The notes under the pieces: generated by a model
The model's database searches: none
Seen by the model: only the letters and a program-made list of their open reading frames with translations
What the model was told of the DNA's origin: nothing
Translations under genes and position numbers: made by a program
DNA from: Scandinavium lactucae
Lineage (GTDB): Bacteria; Pseudomonadota; Gammaproteobacteria; Enterobacterales; Enterobacteriaceae
Assembly (NCBI RefSeq): GCF_033843265.1
Contig: NZ_JAWXRD010000029.1
Location: 1 to 64,000 of the forward strand
Length of the DNA stretch: 64,000 nucleotides
Direction of reading: 5' to 3'
Shown here: positions 50,780 to 59,531 of the stretch, piece after piece
Layout of the letters: the number at the start of each line of letters is the position of its first letter
How positions within the stretch are numbered: the stretch's first letter is position 1

Positions 50780-52372
50780 TTATTTTTGGTAGATTTTCGA
50801 CAGATCCTGGAACATATACACTGGCTTCGGTTCAGCCTCTTTGGTGCCAGCAAAACGCTTGTCGACGGCCACGATGGCGTTGGTATATGCAATCGGATAC
50901 CAGGTCATTTGCGTGGCGACGGTCTGCTGAATCTGTTTATAGATATCGCCGCGTTTGCCCGCATCGGCTTCCACCGCACCTTTATCCCACAGCGCATCGA
51001 ACTGCGCGTCTTTATAATGCGCGTAGTTATAGGCTTCGTTGCTCATGAACAGCGACTTGTAGCCATCCGGCTCCGCCCCCATGATGTAACCGCCGAGGTT
51101 TAGCTCCCAGGCGGTGTTGTTCATGTCGAGGCTGCGCTGCGACATGGCGTTGGCATCCAGCGGCATCAGCTCAACGTTAATCCCCAGCGCCTTCAGCTGC
51201 TGCTGGATATACAGGCTCATGCTCTCCTGGGTTTTGTTAGTGTTCACATACGCCAGACGCAGCTTCAGATTGGCCGGTGCGCCGGAGGCTTTCAGCAGGT
51301 CTTTAGCTTTTTGCAGATCGAATTTGTACTGCTCCACATCGTCAGAATGGTACAGCGTATCCGGCGTCAGGAACGAGGTGGCCGGTTTGGCGTAATCAAG
51401 CGAGGTAAAGGCAGTGGTCACCAGATCGTCTTTGTTGATGGCGTAAGCAATCGCCTGACGCAGTGCCTTGCTCTTCATCACCGGCACGTTCTGGTTGAAG
51501 GTCATGTACGCCAGACGCCCTTCCGGGTAGACCACAAAATCGAATTTCCCGGTGCCTTTCAGGCGGGATACGTCCTGCGGATCGACCATCTTCAGATTGA
51601 TTTCACCGTTTTGCAGCGCAAGGTTGGCGGAGTTACTGTCTTTGGCGAAACGGTAGGTCACGGAATCGAGCTTTGGCTTACCGTTCCAGTAATCATCGAA
51701 ACGCGTCAGGGCGTAATACTGGCCCGCGCGATACTCTTTAAATTTGAACGGACCAGAACCCACCGGCGCGTCGTTTTTGCTGCTCTTTTCCAGATCGCTT
51801 TCGTTAGCAAACACATGCTGCGGGATCGGGTAAATCTGCACCAGGGTGCCGACAAACGCGGCGCTGACCTGCGGCAGGGTAAATTTTACCGTCAGGTCAT
51901 CCACCTTGCTGACCTGCACCGGCTTGCCGCCAAACATGAACATGCTGCGGAAAAAACTGTGCTGCTTTTCATCGAGCAGTTTCGTAAAGGTGAATACCAC
52001 ATCGTCAGCGGTCAGCGGCTGGCCGTCCTGCCATTTCAGATTCGGTTTCAGCTTCAGGATATAGCTCAGATTATCGGCGGATGGGGTCAGGCTTTCAGCC
52101 AGACCCCACTCAATTTTGCCGTCGTTGTAGCTGTAGAGCGGCGCGTACAACGCCTGCATCAGCGTCAGCGTGGTGCGGTCGCTGGCGTAAATGGGGTTTA
52201 CCGCCAACGGGTCGCCGGAGGTAATACCGACGATCAGCGAGCCACCCTCTTTGGGGGCGGCATTCTGGTCAGCGGCGGGGGCGTTTACGGTGTCATTTTT
52301 CTTGCCGTCGTCGCATCCTGCGAGACTTAAGGCCAGCGAAATCATCGCGGCGGAGAAGACCAACTTGCGCAT
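50780..52372 (-). CDS. Peptide-type ABC transporter substrate-binding lipoprotein
   Basis: Periplasmic binding protein of the DppA/OppA family, 530 residues. The signal peptide ends in a lipobox (SLAGC, Cys at about 19), so it is membrane-anchored. Family motifs include LYAPLYSYNDGKIEWGLAES, WQDGQPLTADDVVFTFTKLL and VGSGPFKFKEYRAGQYYALT. It is the first gene of the importer operon and is divergent from yghU. Ligand unknown. Confidence 0.94.
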   Translation of the reverse strand: MRKLVFSAAMISLALSLAGCDDGKKNDTVNAPAADQNAAPKEGGSLIVGITSGDPLAVNPIYASDRTTLTLMQALYAPLYSYNDGKIEWGLAESLTPSADNLSYILKLKPNLKWQDGQPLTADDVVFTFTKLLDEKQHSFFRSMFMFGGKPVQVSKVDDLTVKFTLPQVSAAFVGTLVQIYPIPQHVFANESDLEKSSKNDAPVGSGPFKFKEYRAGQYYALTRFDDYWNGKPKLDSVTYRFAKDSNSANLALQNGEINLKMVDPQDVSRLKGTGKFDFVVYPEGRLAYMTFNQNVPVMKSKALRQAIAYAINKDDLVTTAFTSLDYAKPATSFLTPDTLYHSDDVEQYKFDLQKAKDLLKASGAPANLKLRLAYVNTNKTQESMSLYIQQQLKALGINVELMPLDANAMSQRSLDMNNTAWELNLGGYIMGAEPDGYKSLFMSNEAYNYAHYKDAQFDALWDKGAVEADAGKRGDIYKQIQQTVATQMTWYPIAYTNAIVAVDKRFAGTKEAEPKPVYMFQDLSKIYQK

Positions 52373-52481
52373 GCTTATTTAACCCCTTCCCATCATCATT
52401 ATTATTGTCTGCCAACGAGCGCAGTTCAGCGCGCATATTGGAGCCTTTCCCACACGATTTGAAATGCGATTTTCGCTTAAG

Positions 52482-52507
52482 CTTATATCCGTTCTGATCT
52501 ATATAAG
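52482..52507. promoter_or_regulatory. Perfect dyad in the divergent promoter region
   Basis: CTTATAT, 12 bases, ATATAAG: a perfect seven-base inverted repeat in the 240-base gap between the divergent binding-protein gene and yghU. The spacing suits a dimeric regulator binding on one face of the DNA. No specific factor can be named. Confidence 0.35.
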
Positions 52508-52612
52508 ATGTTTTTAAAATAAGCTGCTGGGCTCATCACGCTCTGATTGTTAAAGCTCGTCTTTATCACCTGCTACACTCGGTCAGGACGCTAAAAAACA
52601 AGGGTGGTTATT

Positions 52613-53479
52613 ATGTCTAAAAATGAGTATCAACCTCCGAAAGTCTGGGAGTGGAAGCAAAACAACGGCGGCGCGTTCGCCAACATCAACCGTCCAGTCT
52701 CTGGCCCAACCCATGAAAAAGCGCTGCCGGTAGGCACGCACCCGTTGCAGCTTTACTCCCTCGGGACGCCAAATGGGCAGAAAGTGACGATCATGCTGGA
52801 AGAGCTGCTGGCGCTCGGTGTGACTGGCGCGGAGTACGACGCGTGGATGATCCGCATCGGCGACGGGGATCAGTTCTCCAGCGGCTTTGTCGATGTGAAC
52901 CCGAACTCAAAAATTCCGGCGCTGAGCGATCACTCGGTCAACCCGCCGCTGCGGGTGTTTGAATCCGGATCGATCCTGCTGTATCTGGCGGAGAAATTCG
53001 GCCACTTCCTGCCGAAAGATCCGGCGGGGCGCACCGAAACGCTGAACTGGCTGTTCTGGCTTCAGGGCGCAGCCCCGTTCCTCGGCGGCGGCTTTGGCCA
53101 TTTCTATAACTATGCCCCGGTGAAAATTGAGTACGCGATTGACCGCTTCACCATGGAAGCCAAGCGTCAGCTCGACGTGCTGGATAAGCAGCTGGCGCGT
53201 GGTCGCTATGTGGCGGGCGAGGAGTACACCATTGCCGATATGGCGGTCTGGCCGTGGTACGGCAATGTAGTACTCGGCGCGGTGTATAACGCGGCGGAAT
53301 TCCTTGATGCCGGAAGCTACAAAAACGTGCTGCGCTGGGCGCAGGATGTTGGCAACCGTCCGGCGGTCAAACGGGGTCGCATCGTCAACCGAGCTCAGGG
53401 CCCGCTGAACGAGCAGTTGCATGAGCGCCACTCGGCCAGCGATTTCGACACCCATACTGAAGATAAGCGTCAGGGTTAA
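52613..53479 (+). CDS. yghU: Glutathione transferase-like disulfide reductase YghU
   Basis: 288 residues, aligning with E. coli YghU, a member of the Nu-class glutathione transferases with disulfide-bond reductase activity. The thioredoxin-fold N-terminal domain (about 45-130, with TPNGQKVTIMLEELLALG, NPNSKIPALSDHS and FESGSILLYLAEKFG) and the helical C-terminal domain (about 140-280) are complete. I use the ATG at 52613, which has AAGGGTGG just upstream; another in-frame ATG at 52604 overlaps that site. Confidence 0.95.
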   Translation: MSKNEYQPPKVWEWKQNNGGAFANINRPVSGPTHEKALPVGTHPLQLYSLGTPNGQKVTIMLEELLALGVTGAEYDAWMIRIGDGDQFSSGFVDVNPNSKIPALSDHSVNPPLRVFESGSILLYLAEKFGHFLPKDPAGRTETLNWLFWLQGAAPFLGGGFGHFYNYAPVKIEYAIDRFTMEAKRQLDVLDKQLARGRYVAGEEYTIADMAVWPWYGNVVLGAVYNAAEFLDAGSYKNVLRWAQDVGNRPAVKRGRIVNRAQGPLNEQLHERHSASDFDTHTEDKRQG

Positions 53480-53491
53480 TACCTTTCCGTC

Positions 53492-53513
53492 GACCGGGTG
53501 GGTTCACCCGGTC
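53492..53513 (+). terminator. Hairpin between yghU and the chemoreceptor gene
   Basis: Perfect nine-base stem GACCGGGTG / CACCCGGTC with a GGTT loop, followed by ATTTC on the plus strand. It lies between convergent stops. The weak T run makes the efficiency uncertain. Confidence 0.5.
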
Positions 53514-53532
53514 ATTTCAGGCCGTCGCCGTG

Positions 53533-55083
53533 TCAGGCATTCGACAGACGGAATTTCTGCACCGACTGCTGCAAGGCATGAGTTTGCTGCTCCAGCGCCG
53601 AGGCGGCGGCGGATACCTGTTCCACCAGCGAGGCGTTTTGCTGGGTGACACTGTCCATCTGCGTGATTGCCACGCCCACCTGCGAAATCCCTTTGCTCTG
53701 TTCCGCCGACGCGCTGGCAATCTGCTTCATGATGGTGGTCACTTCCTGCACCGCGCGCAGAATGGCGTCCATGGTGTTACCGGTGTCATTCACCAACCGC
53801 ACCCCGCTGTCGATGCGGGTCACGGAGTCGGCAATTAAGCTTTCAATCTCTTTCGCCGCGCCCGCGCTGCGGCTGGCGAGGTTACGCACTTCGCCTGCCA
53901 CCACCGCAAAACCACGGCCCTGCTCACCCGCCCGCGCCGCTTCCACCGCGGCATTCAGCGCCAGAATATTGGTCTGAAACGCAATGCTGTTGATGACGGT
54001 GGTTATCTCAGCGATTTTCTTTGAGCTGTCGGAGATACCGGACATGGTGTCGACCACCTTGTCGACCAGCGAACCGCCCTTGCTGGCGGTGTGTGATGCC
54101 GCCTGCGCCAGGTCGCTGGCCTGCTGCGCGTTATCGGCGTTGAGTTTCACCGTCGCCGTCAGTTGCTCCATGCTCGCCGCCGTTTCTTCCAGCGCCGAGG
54201 CCTGCTCTTCGGTACGCGAAGAGAGGTCGTTATTGCCGGACGAAATTTCCGTCGCGCCGCGCCAGATATTTTCGCTGCCGTGCCGAATGGTGCTGACGGC
54301 CTCGCGCAGGCTGTCCTGCATCGCATTCAGCAACGGCACCAGTTGGCCGACGCAGTTGCGACCAAACGACGCCATCGGCTGGCTGAGATCGCCCTGCGCC
54401 ATCAGGCGGAAGTGTTGCCGCACGCGATCCAGCGGTTTCACCAGCATCGCCACCAGATAGCGGTCGGAGAACAGGAGCAGTAACAGGCCGATGATGACGG
54501 CGCTGATGATTAACGTCCGGGTGACGGACGTGAGGTGATCGACCACCACGCGGGTGTGGTCCAGCGCGACGCTGGCGCGGGCGTTAAATTTCTCAGTGCT
54601 GGCACCGAAGGCGCGGCTTAAGGCAGGCGTTACGTGGGTAGCCTGCTGGCGATAGTCTTCCGCGGAACCCTGCGCCGCCAGTGCCATCTGGCGAGCCACG
54701 CCGTTGTCGAGCAGCGCCTGCCAGTGGGCAATTGTGTCGGCAGAAATCTGCGTATCCATTGGGCCGGGCGATACCGCCTTCAGCGCCTCCAGCTTACTGC
54801 GCATGTTATCCAGCGCCTGCTGCGCGGGAGCAAAATCCGGTGTGTTGCCTGCCGCTTTGGCCTCCATCGCCCGACCCAGCCGGGTCACAAAACGAAAGTA
54901 CTGATCATTGCCCTGGCTCAGCAAGGTCATCTGGGCGACCAGTTCCCGGTCAACCTGATTGCCCTCGGCTACTTTCGACAGCGAGTACACGCTGTACAGA
55001 CCGACGCCGGACCACAGCAAACCAAAAATCCCGAGGATGACCAGCATGACCATCCGAATGGTAAAGTTACGAAGCAAATGCAT
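53533..55083 (-). CDS. Methyl-accepting chemotaxis protein
   Basis: Membrane chemoreceptor of 516 residues. The first membrane helix is at about 8-30, a periplasmic four-helix-bundle sensor follows, the second helix lies near 185-205, then HAMP (KPLDRVRQHFRLMAQGDLSQ) and a long signalling domain with the conserved hairpin tip (IAFQTNILALNAAVEAARAG). It ends VQKFRLSNA without the NWETF-type pentapeptide that recruits the methylation enzymes. I chose the ATG at 55083, 5-6 bases after GGAG; a longer frame starts at 55125. It belongs to the general chemotaxis system of the cell; no other che gene is nearby. Ligand unknown. Confidence 0.94.
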   Translation of the reverse strand: MHLLRNFTIRMVMLVILGIFGLLWSGVGLYSVYSLSKVAEGNQVDRELVAQMTLLSQGNDQYFRFVTRLGRAMEAKAAGNTPDFAPAQQALDNMRSKLEALKAVSPGPMDTQISADTIAHWQALLDNGVARQMALAAQGSAEDYRQQATHVTPALSRAFGASTEKFNARASVALDHTRVVVDHLTSVTRTLIISAVIIGLLLLLFSDRYLVAMLVKPLDRVRQHFRLMAQGDLSQPMASFGRNCVGQLVPLLNAMQDSLREAVSTIRHGSENIWRGATEISSGNNDLSSRTEEQASALEETAASMEQLTATVKLNADNAQQASDLAQAASHTASKGGSLVDKVVDTMSGISDSSKKIAEITTVINSIAFQTNILALNAAVEAARAGEQGRGFAVVAGEVRNLASRSAGAAKEIESLIADSVTRIDSGVRLVNDTGNTMDAILRAVQEVTTIMKQIASASAEQSKGISQVGVAITQMDSVTQQNASLVEQVSAAASALEQQTHALQQSVQKFRLSNA

Positions 55084-55230
55084 AAATTCTCCTGGCCGTT
55101 GCAAGGGTATTGTGACACGCGTCACAATCCACCTCGTTATCGGCAGAACCTGGAGAATTCATAACGTTTTGTGATTATTTTTTTGTGAAATTTTTAAGAT
55201 GGCACGAGTCAATGCCTCAGATGAGGCCCT

Positions 55231-55262
55231 CGCCCGGCGGCACTTCGTTGCGCGGGCCTACA
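55231..55262. repeat. REP-like palindromic element
   Basis: CGCCCGGCGGCACTTCGTTG followed by CGCGGGCCTACA has the form of an enterobacterial REP unit. It overlaps the last bases of the unknown gene that ends at 55258. Confidence 0.65.
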
Positions 55263-55761
55263 CCCTCAGAGGATCCACCTGCGGGCGTTGATATTCCGGC
55301 CACACCAGCGCCACCAGGGACGGATAGGCGTCGAGGCTAAACTCGCGAAAACATTGCTGCAGGTTCAACACGTCTAGATCACCGTGCGAGACCTTTTCGC
55401 CATTGACGCAGCGTTTTTTTATATTGTCGTAATATTTATACACCGCCGAATTGAGATCGCTACAGCGCCGCTGGGCCTCAAATAACCCTGCGGTAGAATT
55501 TAATTCGGTGATACTCATGCGTTTTATGGTGGCATGAAGAAAATCAATATATTCATGATTGACGCGCCAGTACCATACCGGTGTTATCGCGTTCATCAGC
55601 ACCGAAAAATGGTCTTCACCTTCTTCTTTGCTCAGCAATTTCATCTGCGGTGGTTCAGGTTTTTCCGCCACCACGTCATTTTTAAACAGGCCGGAGATAA
55701 CGATAAGAATAACAACGGTAAGTAATAGCAGTGCTATTACGAAATAGATAATACTGTTCAT
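55258..55761 (-). CDS. Unrecognised single-pass membrane protein
   Basis: 167 residues. A hydrophobic N-terminal helix (about 2-26, IIYFVIALLLLTVVILIVIS) anchors it in the inner membrane; the remaining part is helical and charged and contains three cysteines (in the motifs RRCSDLN, KKRCVNG and LQQCFREF). GGAG lies 6 bases before the ATG, so it is very likely expressed. I do not recognise a family. It is divergent from the next two unknown genes. Confidence 0.75.
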   Translation of the reverse strand: MNSIIYFVIALLLLTVVILIVISGLFKNDVVAEKPEPPQMKLLSKEEGEDHFSVLMNAITPVWYWRVNHEYIDFLHATIKRMSITELNSTAGLFEAQRRCSDLNSAVYKYYDNIKKRCVNGEKVSHGDLDVLNLQQCFREFSLDAYPSLVALVWPEYQRPQVDPLRV

Positions 55762-55864
55762 GGTTTACTCCATTTTTTTTGATTTTAAATTTCCGCCATG
55801 ATATTGTCAACGAACCTCACATCTTTATTACCCCTATCCTGTTGAAAATAAAAGGACATCAGGC

Positions 55865-56269
55865 ATGATACCCGAGTCGCTGATCCCGGCCCATTTTCAC
55901 ATCTCAAACCCAGAGCCAGCGCCCGGCGTAGCAGAAAATAATGCTGATTTAACTCAGGGAAAGATAACGCTCGAAAATTTCGAAGCAGATCTCTTAGCCG
56001 CCCCGGTACGTCACGGTCAGTCGCGCAATATGCTGCTGGAAGAGCGTGACCGTCATATTAAAGACAGGCTATTTCGGGTCATGAAAATCGAAGCCTATGC
56101 TCGCGTTCTCAACGACCTTCAAATGGAAGCGGAAATTGATAACCAGGAATTAAGTCAAATTATTGCCGAGTACACCGATAAAATAAATGAAGCCGGGAAT
56201 GAAATTTGGCTTAATTTGATCACGCAAGAAAAAACAGCATCTCTTTTTTACGACTTTCAGGCTGAGTAA
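55865..56269 (+). CDS. Unrecognised small helical protein A
   Basis: 134 residues, soluble, acidic and mainly helical (EERDRHIKDRLFRVMKIEAY, then QELSQIIAEYTDKINEAG), with no signal peptide or membrane segment. AAAGGA precedes the ATG at a normal distance. No family recognised. It is followed after one base by another unknown gene, so the two form an operon. Confidence 0.7.
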   Translation: MIPESLIPAHFHISNPEPAPGVAENNADLTQGKITLENFEADLLAAPVRHGQSRNMLLEERDRHIKDRLFRVMKIEAYARVLNDLQMEAEIDNQELSQIIAEYTDKINEAGNEIWLNLITQEKTASLFYDFQAE

Positions 56270-56270
56270 A

Positions 56271-56702
56271 ATGAAAGAGAGTGATAATAATAACGTTTAT
56301 TTGACTTTAGACGACAAAAACAGCGATGCGGTGATCCTGAAACATAATCTTCAGGCGCTGAAAAATGAGAAAAATGCGGTGATTGAAGAAACCGCCAAAG
56401 CGCTGGTGTCAATTCCCGCCGCGCTGGTACGCATGAAATGGCAGTACCGCCGCGAGATTTACGCCTTCCAGGTGAAAGAGGAAATTTACGGCGCAGCGCT
56501 GGCCGAGGTAATCAGCCGTAATCCGCAACTCAAAGAGAAAGTTCTCGCGCATATCGAAGCCAGCTATCAACACATACTGGGGCGCGAAGTCGCCACCCTG
56601 CGCCTGAGCCGCAAACTCGCCGACGGCAACTGCCGCACCGCCTGCGTCAATATCGTCGCGCCGCAGGAGCCTCTCCCTACCTCCGGGACGAAGAAGGCCT
56701 GA
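56271..56702 (+). CDS. Unrecognised small helical protein B
   Basis: 143 residues, soluble, helical and charged; the middle part (LVSIPAALVRMKWQYRREIY, then AFQVKEEIYGAALAEVISRN) suggests a four-helix or coiled-coil structure. Its ATG is one base after the previous stop, with a GGCTGAG site in the end of that gene, so translation is coupled. No family recognised. The transcript ends at the shared terminator at 56750-56768. Confidence 0.7.
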   Translation: MKESDNNNVYLTLDDKNSDAVILKHNLQALKNEKNAVIEETAKALVSIPAALVRMKWQYRREIYAFQVKEEIYGAALAEVISRNPQLKEKVLAHIEASYQHILGREVATLRLSRKLADGNCRTACVNIVAPQEPLPTSGTKKA

Positions 56703-56749
56703 ATCGACGCCTGTCACTTTTGCACGACGGACATCAACGCACGTAAAAA

Positions 56750-56768
56750 AACCGGCGCATGGCCGGTT
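56750..56768. terminator. Bidirectional terminator between unknown gene B and exbD
   Basis: Stem AACCGGC / GCCGGTT with a five-base loop. On the minus strand it runs into TTTTTTT, a strong end for exbBD; on the plus strand the following TCTTTGTTT is a moderate one. Confidence 0.85.
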
Positions 56769-56795
56769 CTTTGTTTAAAGATGTGATGATGTCGA

Positions 56796-57224
56796 TTATT
56801 TCGCGGCGGCAGCGTGCTCTTCACCCACCAGACCGATTTTCAGATACCCCGCCTGATGCAGCGTATCCATCACCTTCATCATCGTTTCGTAATTCACGGT
56901 TTTATCCGCCCGGAAGAAGATGGTGGTGTCTTTCTTGCCTTCGGTCTGCGCGTTAATCGCATTTACCATCGTTTCTTCGGTGACCGGATCGTTACCGAGG
57001 AACATGCTGTTGTCTGCTTTCACCGACAGATACACCGGTTTCTCCGGGCGCGGCTGTGGCTGGCTGGAAGAGGCAGGCAGATTCACCTTCACGTCGACGG
57101 TCGCCAGCGGGGCGGCCACCATGAAGATAATCAGCAGAACCAGCATGACGTCGATGAACGGCGTCACGTTGATCTCATGCATTTCGCCGTTATCGTCCAG
57201 ATTTTCGTTAAGACGCATTGCCAT
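56796..57224 (-). CDS. exbD: TonB-energising protein ExbD
   Basis: 142 residues, matching E. coli ExbD. One membrane helix at about 22-43 carries the essential Asp in NVTPFIDVMLVLLIIF, and a periplasmic domain follows. Together with ExbB it uses the proton gradient to energise TonB for iron-siderophore and vitamin B12 uptake through the outer membrane. It lies 6 bases after exbB. Confidence 0.97.
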   Translation of the reverse strand: MAMRLNENLDDNGEMHEINVTPFIDVMLVLLIIFMVAAPLATVDVKVNLPASSSQPQPRPEKPVYLSVKADNSMFLGNDPVTEETMVNAINAQTEGKKDTTIFFRADKTVNYETMMKVMDTLHQAGYLKIGLVGEEHAAAAK

Positions 57225-57230
57225 TGGCTA

Positions 57231-57962
57231 TCACCCTACCCGCAGTTTCTGCGCGGTACGCACCGGCTGAGCGCCGCTGTTATTCAGATCAAGGTCACGG
57301 CTTTGCAGCAGCAGAACCTGGGCTGCGACATCACCGAGCAGCGCTTTGTGGCCGCCAATCATGCGGGCGAAAATGTTGTAGATAACCACGGCAGGAATCG
57401 CGGCAAACAGGCCGATAGCGGTCGCCAGCAGCGCTTCGGCGATGCCCGGTGCCACGACGGCAAGGTTGGTGGTCTGGGTTTGGGCGATACCGATGAAGCT
57501 GTTCATGATGCCCCATACGGTGCCAAACAGGCCGATAAACGGCGAAATCGCCCCGATAGTGGCCAGATAACCGTTGCCACGGCCCATATGACGCCCGGCA
57601 GCCGCCACGCGGCGTTCCAGACGGAAACCGGTACGCTCTTTAATGCCTTCGTTATCTTCAGCACCTTCGGAAAGTTCCAGCTCGTTCTGCGCTTCGTTCA
57701 GCAGTTGCAGGCTGAGGCTTTTCGCCGGGAAGGCTGCGGCAATGTCGCTGGCCTGATTCAAAGAGCGGGCTTCGCCTAACAGCTGCTGCTCACGCTTGAG
57801 GCGGCGCTTTTGCGACAGCAGTTCGGTACTTTTACTGAAGAAGATTGCCCAGGTGACGACCGATGCCAGAATCAGGCCGATCATAACTACCTTAACCACG
57901 ATGTCGGCATGATGATACATACCCCAAACGGAGAGATCCGCCTGCATCAAATTATTACCCAC
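57231..57962 (-). CDS. exbB: TonB-energising protein ExbB
   Basis: 243 residues with three membrane helices (about 17-37, 132-152 and 177-197). Conserved stretches are ATIGAISPFIGLFGTVWGIM and the region ALLATAIGLFAAIPAVVIYN, which form the proton channel with ExbD. It is preceded by a Fur-box-like site, which fits iron regulation. The divergent neighbour is metC, as in E. coli. Confidence 0.97.
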   Translation of the reverse strand: MGNNLMQADLSVWGMYHHADIVVKVVMIGLILASVVTWAIFFSKSTELLSQKRRLKREQQLLGEARSLNQASDIAAAFPAKSLSLQLLNEAQNELELSEGAEDNEGIKERTGFRLERRVAAAGRHMGRGNGYLATIGAISPFIGLFGTVWGIMNSFIGIAQTQTTNLAVVAPGIAEALLATAIGLFAAIPAVVIYNIFARMIGGHKALLGDVAAQVLLLQSRDLDLNNSGAQPVRTAQKLRVG

Positions 57963-58025
57963 TCTGTTTCTCCAGGATCTAAATCACAAAATCTGCTCGT
58001 AATAATATCAAAACGACGTCGAATT

Positions 58026-58044
58026 GATAGTCGTTCTCATTACT
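58026..58044 (-). promoter_or_regulatory. Fur-box-like site upstream of exbB
   Basis: Read on the minus strand, AGTAATGAGAACGACTATC matches the 19-base Fur consensus GATAATGATAATCATTATC at 13 positions. It lies about 65 bases before the exbB ATG, where repression by iron-loaded Fur is expected for this operon. Confidence 0.7.
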
Positions 58045-58177
58045 ATTTACATATTGACGCAATCATCACTAACTTTCATTGCGCTGACGCAGTAAAAAAG
58101 GCGCTTTGCCGCTTACCGGCAAAATTTTCTGCTTAATATGTTTGGGTGTCGTACATCCCGGTGCAATCATGCTAGTT

Positions 58178-58193
58178 TAGACGTCCAGACGTA
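58178..58193 (+). promoter_or_regulatory. Two tandem MetJ boxes upstream of metC
   Basis: TAGACGTC and CAGACGTA are adjacent 8-base met boxes (consensus AGACGTCT-type repeats) ending 20 bases before the metC ATG. Two adjacent boxes are the minimum for binding of two MetJ dimers with S-adenosylmethionine. Confidence 0.85.
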
Positions 58194-58213
58194 TAAAAAC
58201 AGGTAGGGAGAAC

Positions 58214-59401
58214 ATGTCCAATAAGCAACTTGATACCGTGCTGGTGAATGCTGGCCGGAGTAAAAGATTCACTCAGGGATCGGTGAACAGCGTTATCCAG
58301 CGCGCGTCCTCCCTGGTTTTCGACACTGTGGAAGCGAAGAAGCATGCCACCCGCAATCGCGCCAAAGGTGAGCTGTTTTACGGTCGTCGCGGCACGCTGA
58401 CCCATTTCTCGTTGCAGGAAGCGATGTGCGAGCTGGAAGGGGGAGCCGGTTGCGCCCTGTTCCCGTGTGGTGCGGCGGCAGTGGCGAACACGATTCTGGC
58501 ATTTGTTGAACAGGGCGATCATGTGCTGATGACCAACAGCGCCTATGAGCCGAGCCAGGATTTCAGCACCAAAATTCTTAAAAAACTCGGGGTCACGACC
58601 GGCTGGTTCGACCCGATGATTGGGGCCGGGATTGCCGATTTGATCCAGCCGAATACTAAAGTGGTGTTCCTGGAATCACCGGGCTCGATCACCCTGGAAG
58701 TGCATGACGTGCCCGCCATCGTCAGCGCGGTTCGCCGCGTGGCCCCGGACGCCATCATTATGATCGACAACACCTGGGCGGCGGGCGTGCTGTTTAAGGC
58801 GCTCGAGTTTGATATCGATATTTCCATTCAGGCGGCCACCAAATACCTGATTGGTCATTCCGATGGCATGATCGGCACCGCCGTCGCCAACGCCCGCTGC
58901 TGGGACCAGCTGCGTGAGAATGCCTATCTGATGGGTCAGATGGTTGATGCCGACACCGCCTATATGACCAGCCGCGGCTTGCGAACTCTCGGCGTCCGTC
59001 TGCGCCAGCATCATGAAAGTAGCGTTAAAATTGCCGAATGGCTGGCGCAGCACCCGCAGGTTGCACGGGTCAATCACCCTGCTTTGCCGGGCAGTAAAGG
59101 CCACGAGTTCTGGAAACGAGACTTTACGGGTAGCAGCGGTTTGTTCTCATTCATTCTAAAAAAACGGCTCAACGATAATGAACTGGCCGCCTATCTCGAC
59201 AACTTTACGCTGTTCAGCATGGCCTACTCCTGGGGCGGCTACGAGTCATTAATTCTGCCCACCCAGCCGGAGCAACTCGCGGTAATCCGCCCTGACGGCA
59301 AGCCTGACTTCAACGGGACACTGATTCGTCTGCACATTGGTTTAGAGAATGTTGACGATCTTCTCCAGGATTTGTCGGCAGGTTTTGAACGCATCGTGTA
59401 A
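58214..59401 (+). CDS. metC: Cystathionine beta-lyase
   Basis: PLP-dependent enzyme that splits cystathionine to homocysteine, pyruvate and ammonia in methionine synthesis. 395 residues, the E. coli length. Conserved landmarks include FYGRRGTLTHFSLQEAMCEL, the Asp of IMIDNTWAAG and the PLP lysine in SIQAATKYLIGHSD. The site AGGGAG precedes the ATG. Regulated by MetJ, as the upstream boxes show. A hairpin (about 59460-59484) follows before yghB. Confidence 0.97.
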   Translation: MSNKQLDTVLVNAGRSKRFTQGSVNSVIQRASSLVFDTVEAKKHATRNRAKGELFYGRRGTLTHFSLQEAMCELEGGAGCALFPCGAAAVANTILAFVEQGDHVLMTNSAYEPSQDFSTKILKKLGVTTGWFDPMIGAGIADLIQPNTKVVFLESPGSITLEVHDVPAIVSAVRRVAPDAIIMIDNTWAAGVLFKALEFDIDISIQAATKYLIGHSDGMIGTAVANARCWDQLRENAYLMGQMVDADTAYMTSRGLRTLGVRLRQHHESSVKIAEWLAQHPQVARVNHPALPGSKGHEFWKRDFTGSSGLFSFILKKRLNDNELAAYLDNFTLFSMAYSWGGYESLILPTQPEQLAVIRPDGKPDFNGTLIRLHIGLENVDDLLQDLSAGFERIV

Positions 59402-59531
59402 AGTGGCATCCGATGGACACAATTTCAGACAGTCTCATTAAAAACTGCCTGCATTGTTGCGCCTGGGATCAAGGCATCCCGGGCGATTCAGGAGTACAAT
59501 ACTCAGAAAATGTTAGTCCACAGGAAAGTCC

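Noticed and set aside
51311..52330. 339-residue frame antisense to the binding-protein gene
   Set aside because: Shadow of a well-conserved lipoprotein gene; composition is unlike a real protein.
56814..57779. 321-residue frame antisense to exbBD
   Set aside because: His/Gln/Arg-rich, overlaps two conserved genes, and has no ribosome binding site.
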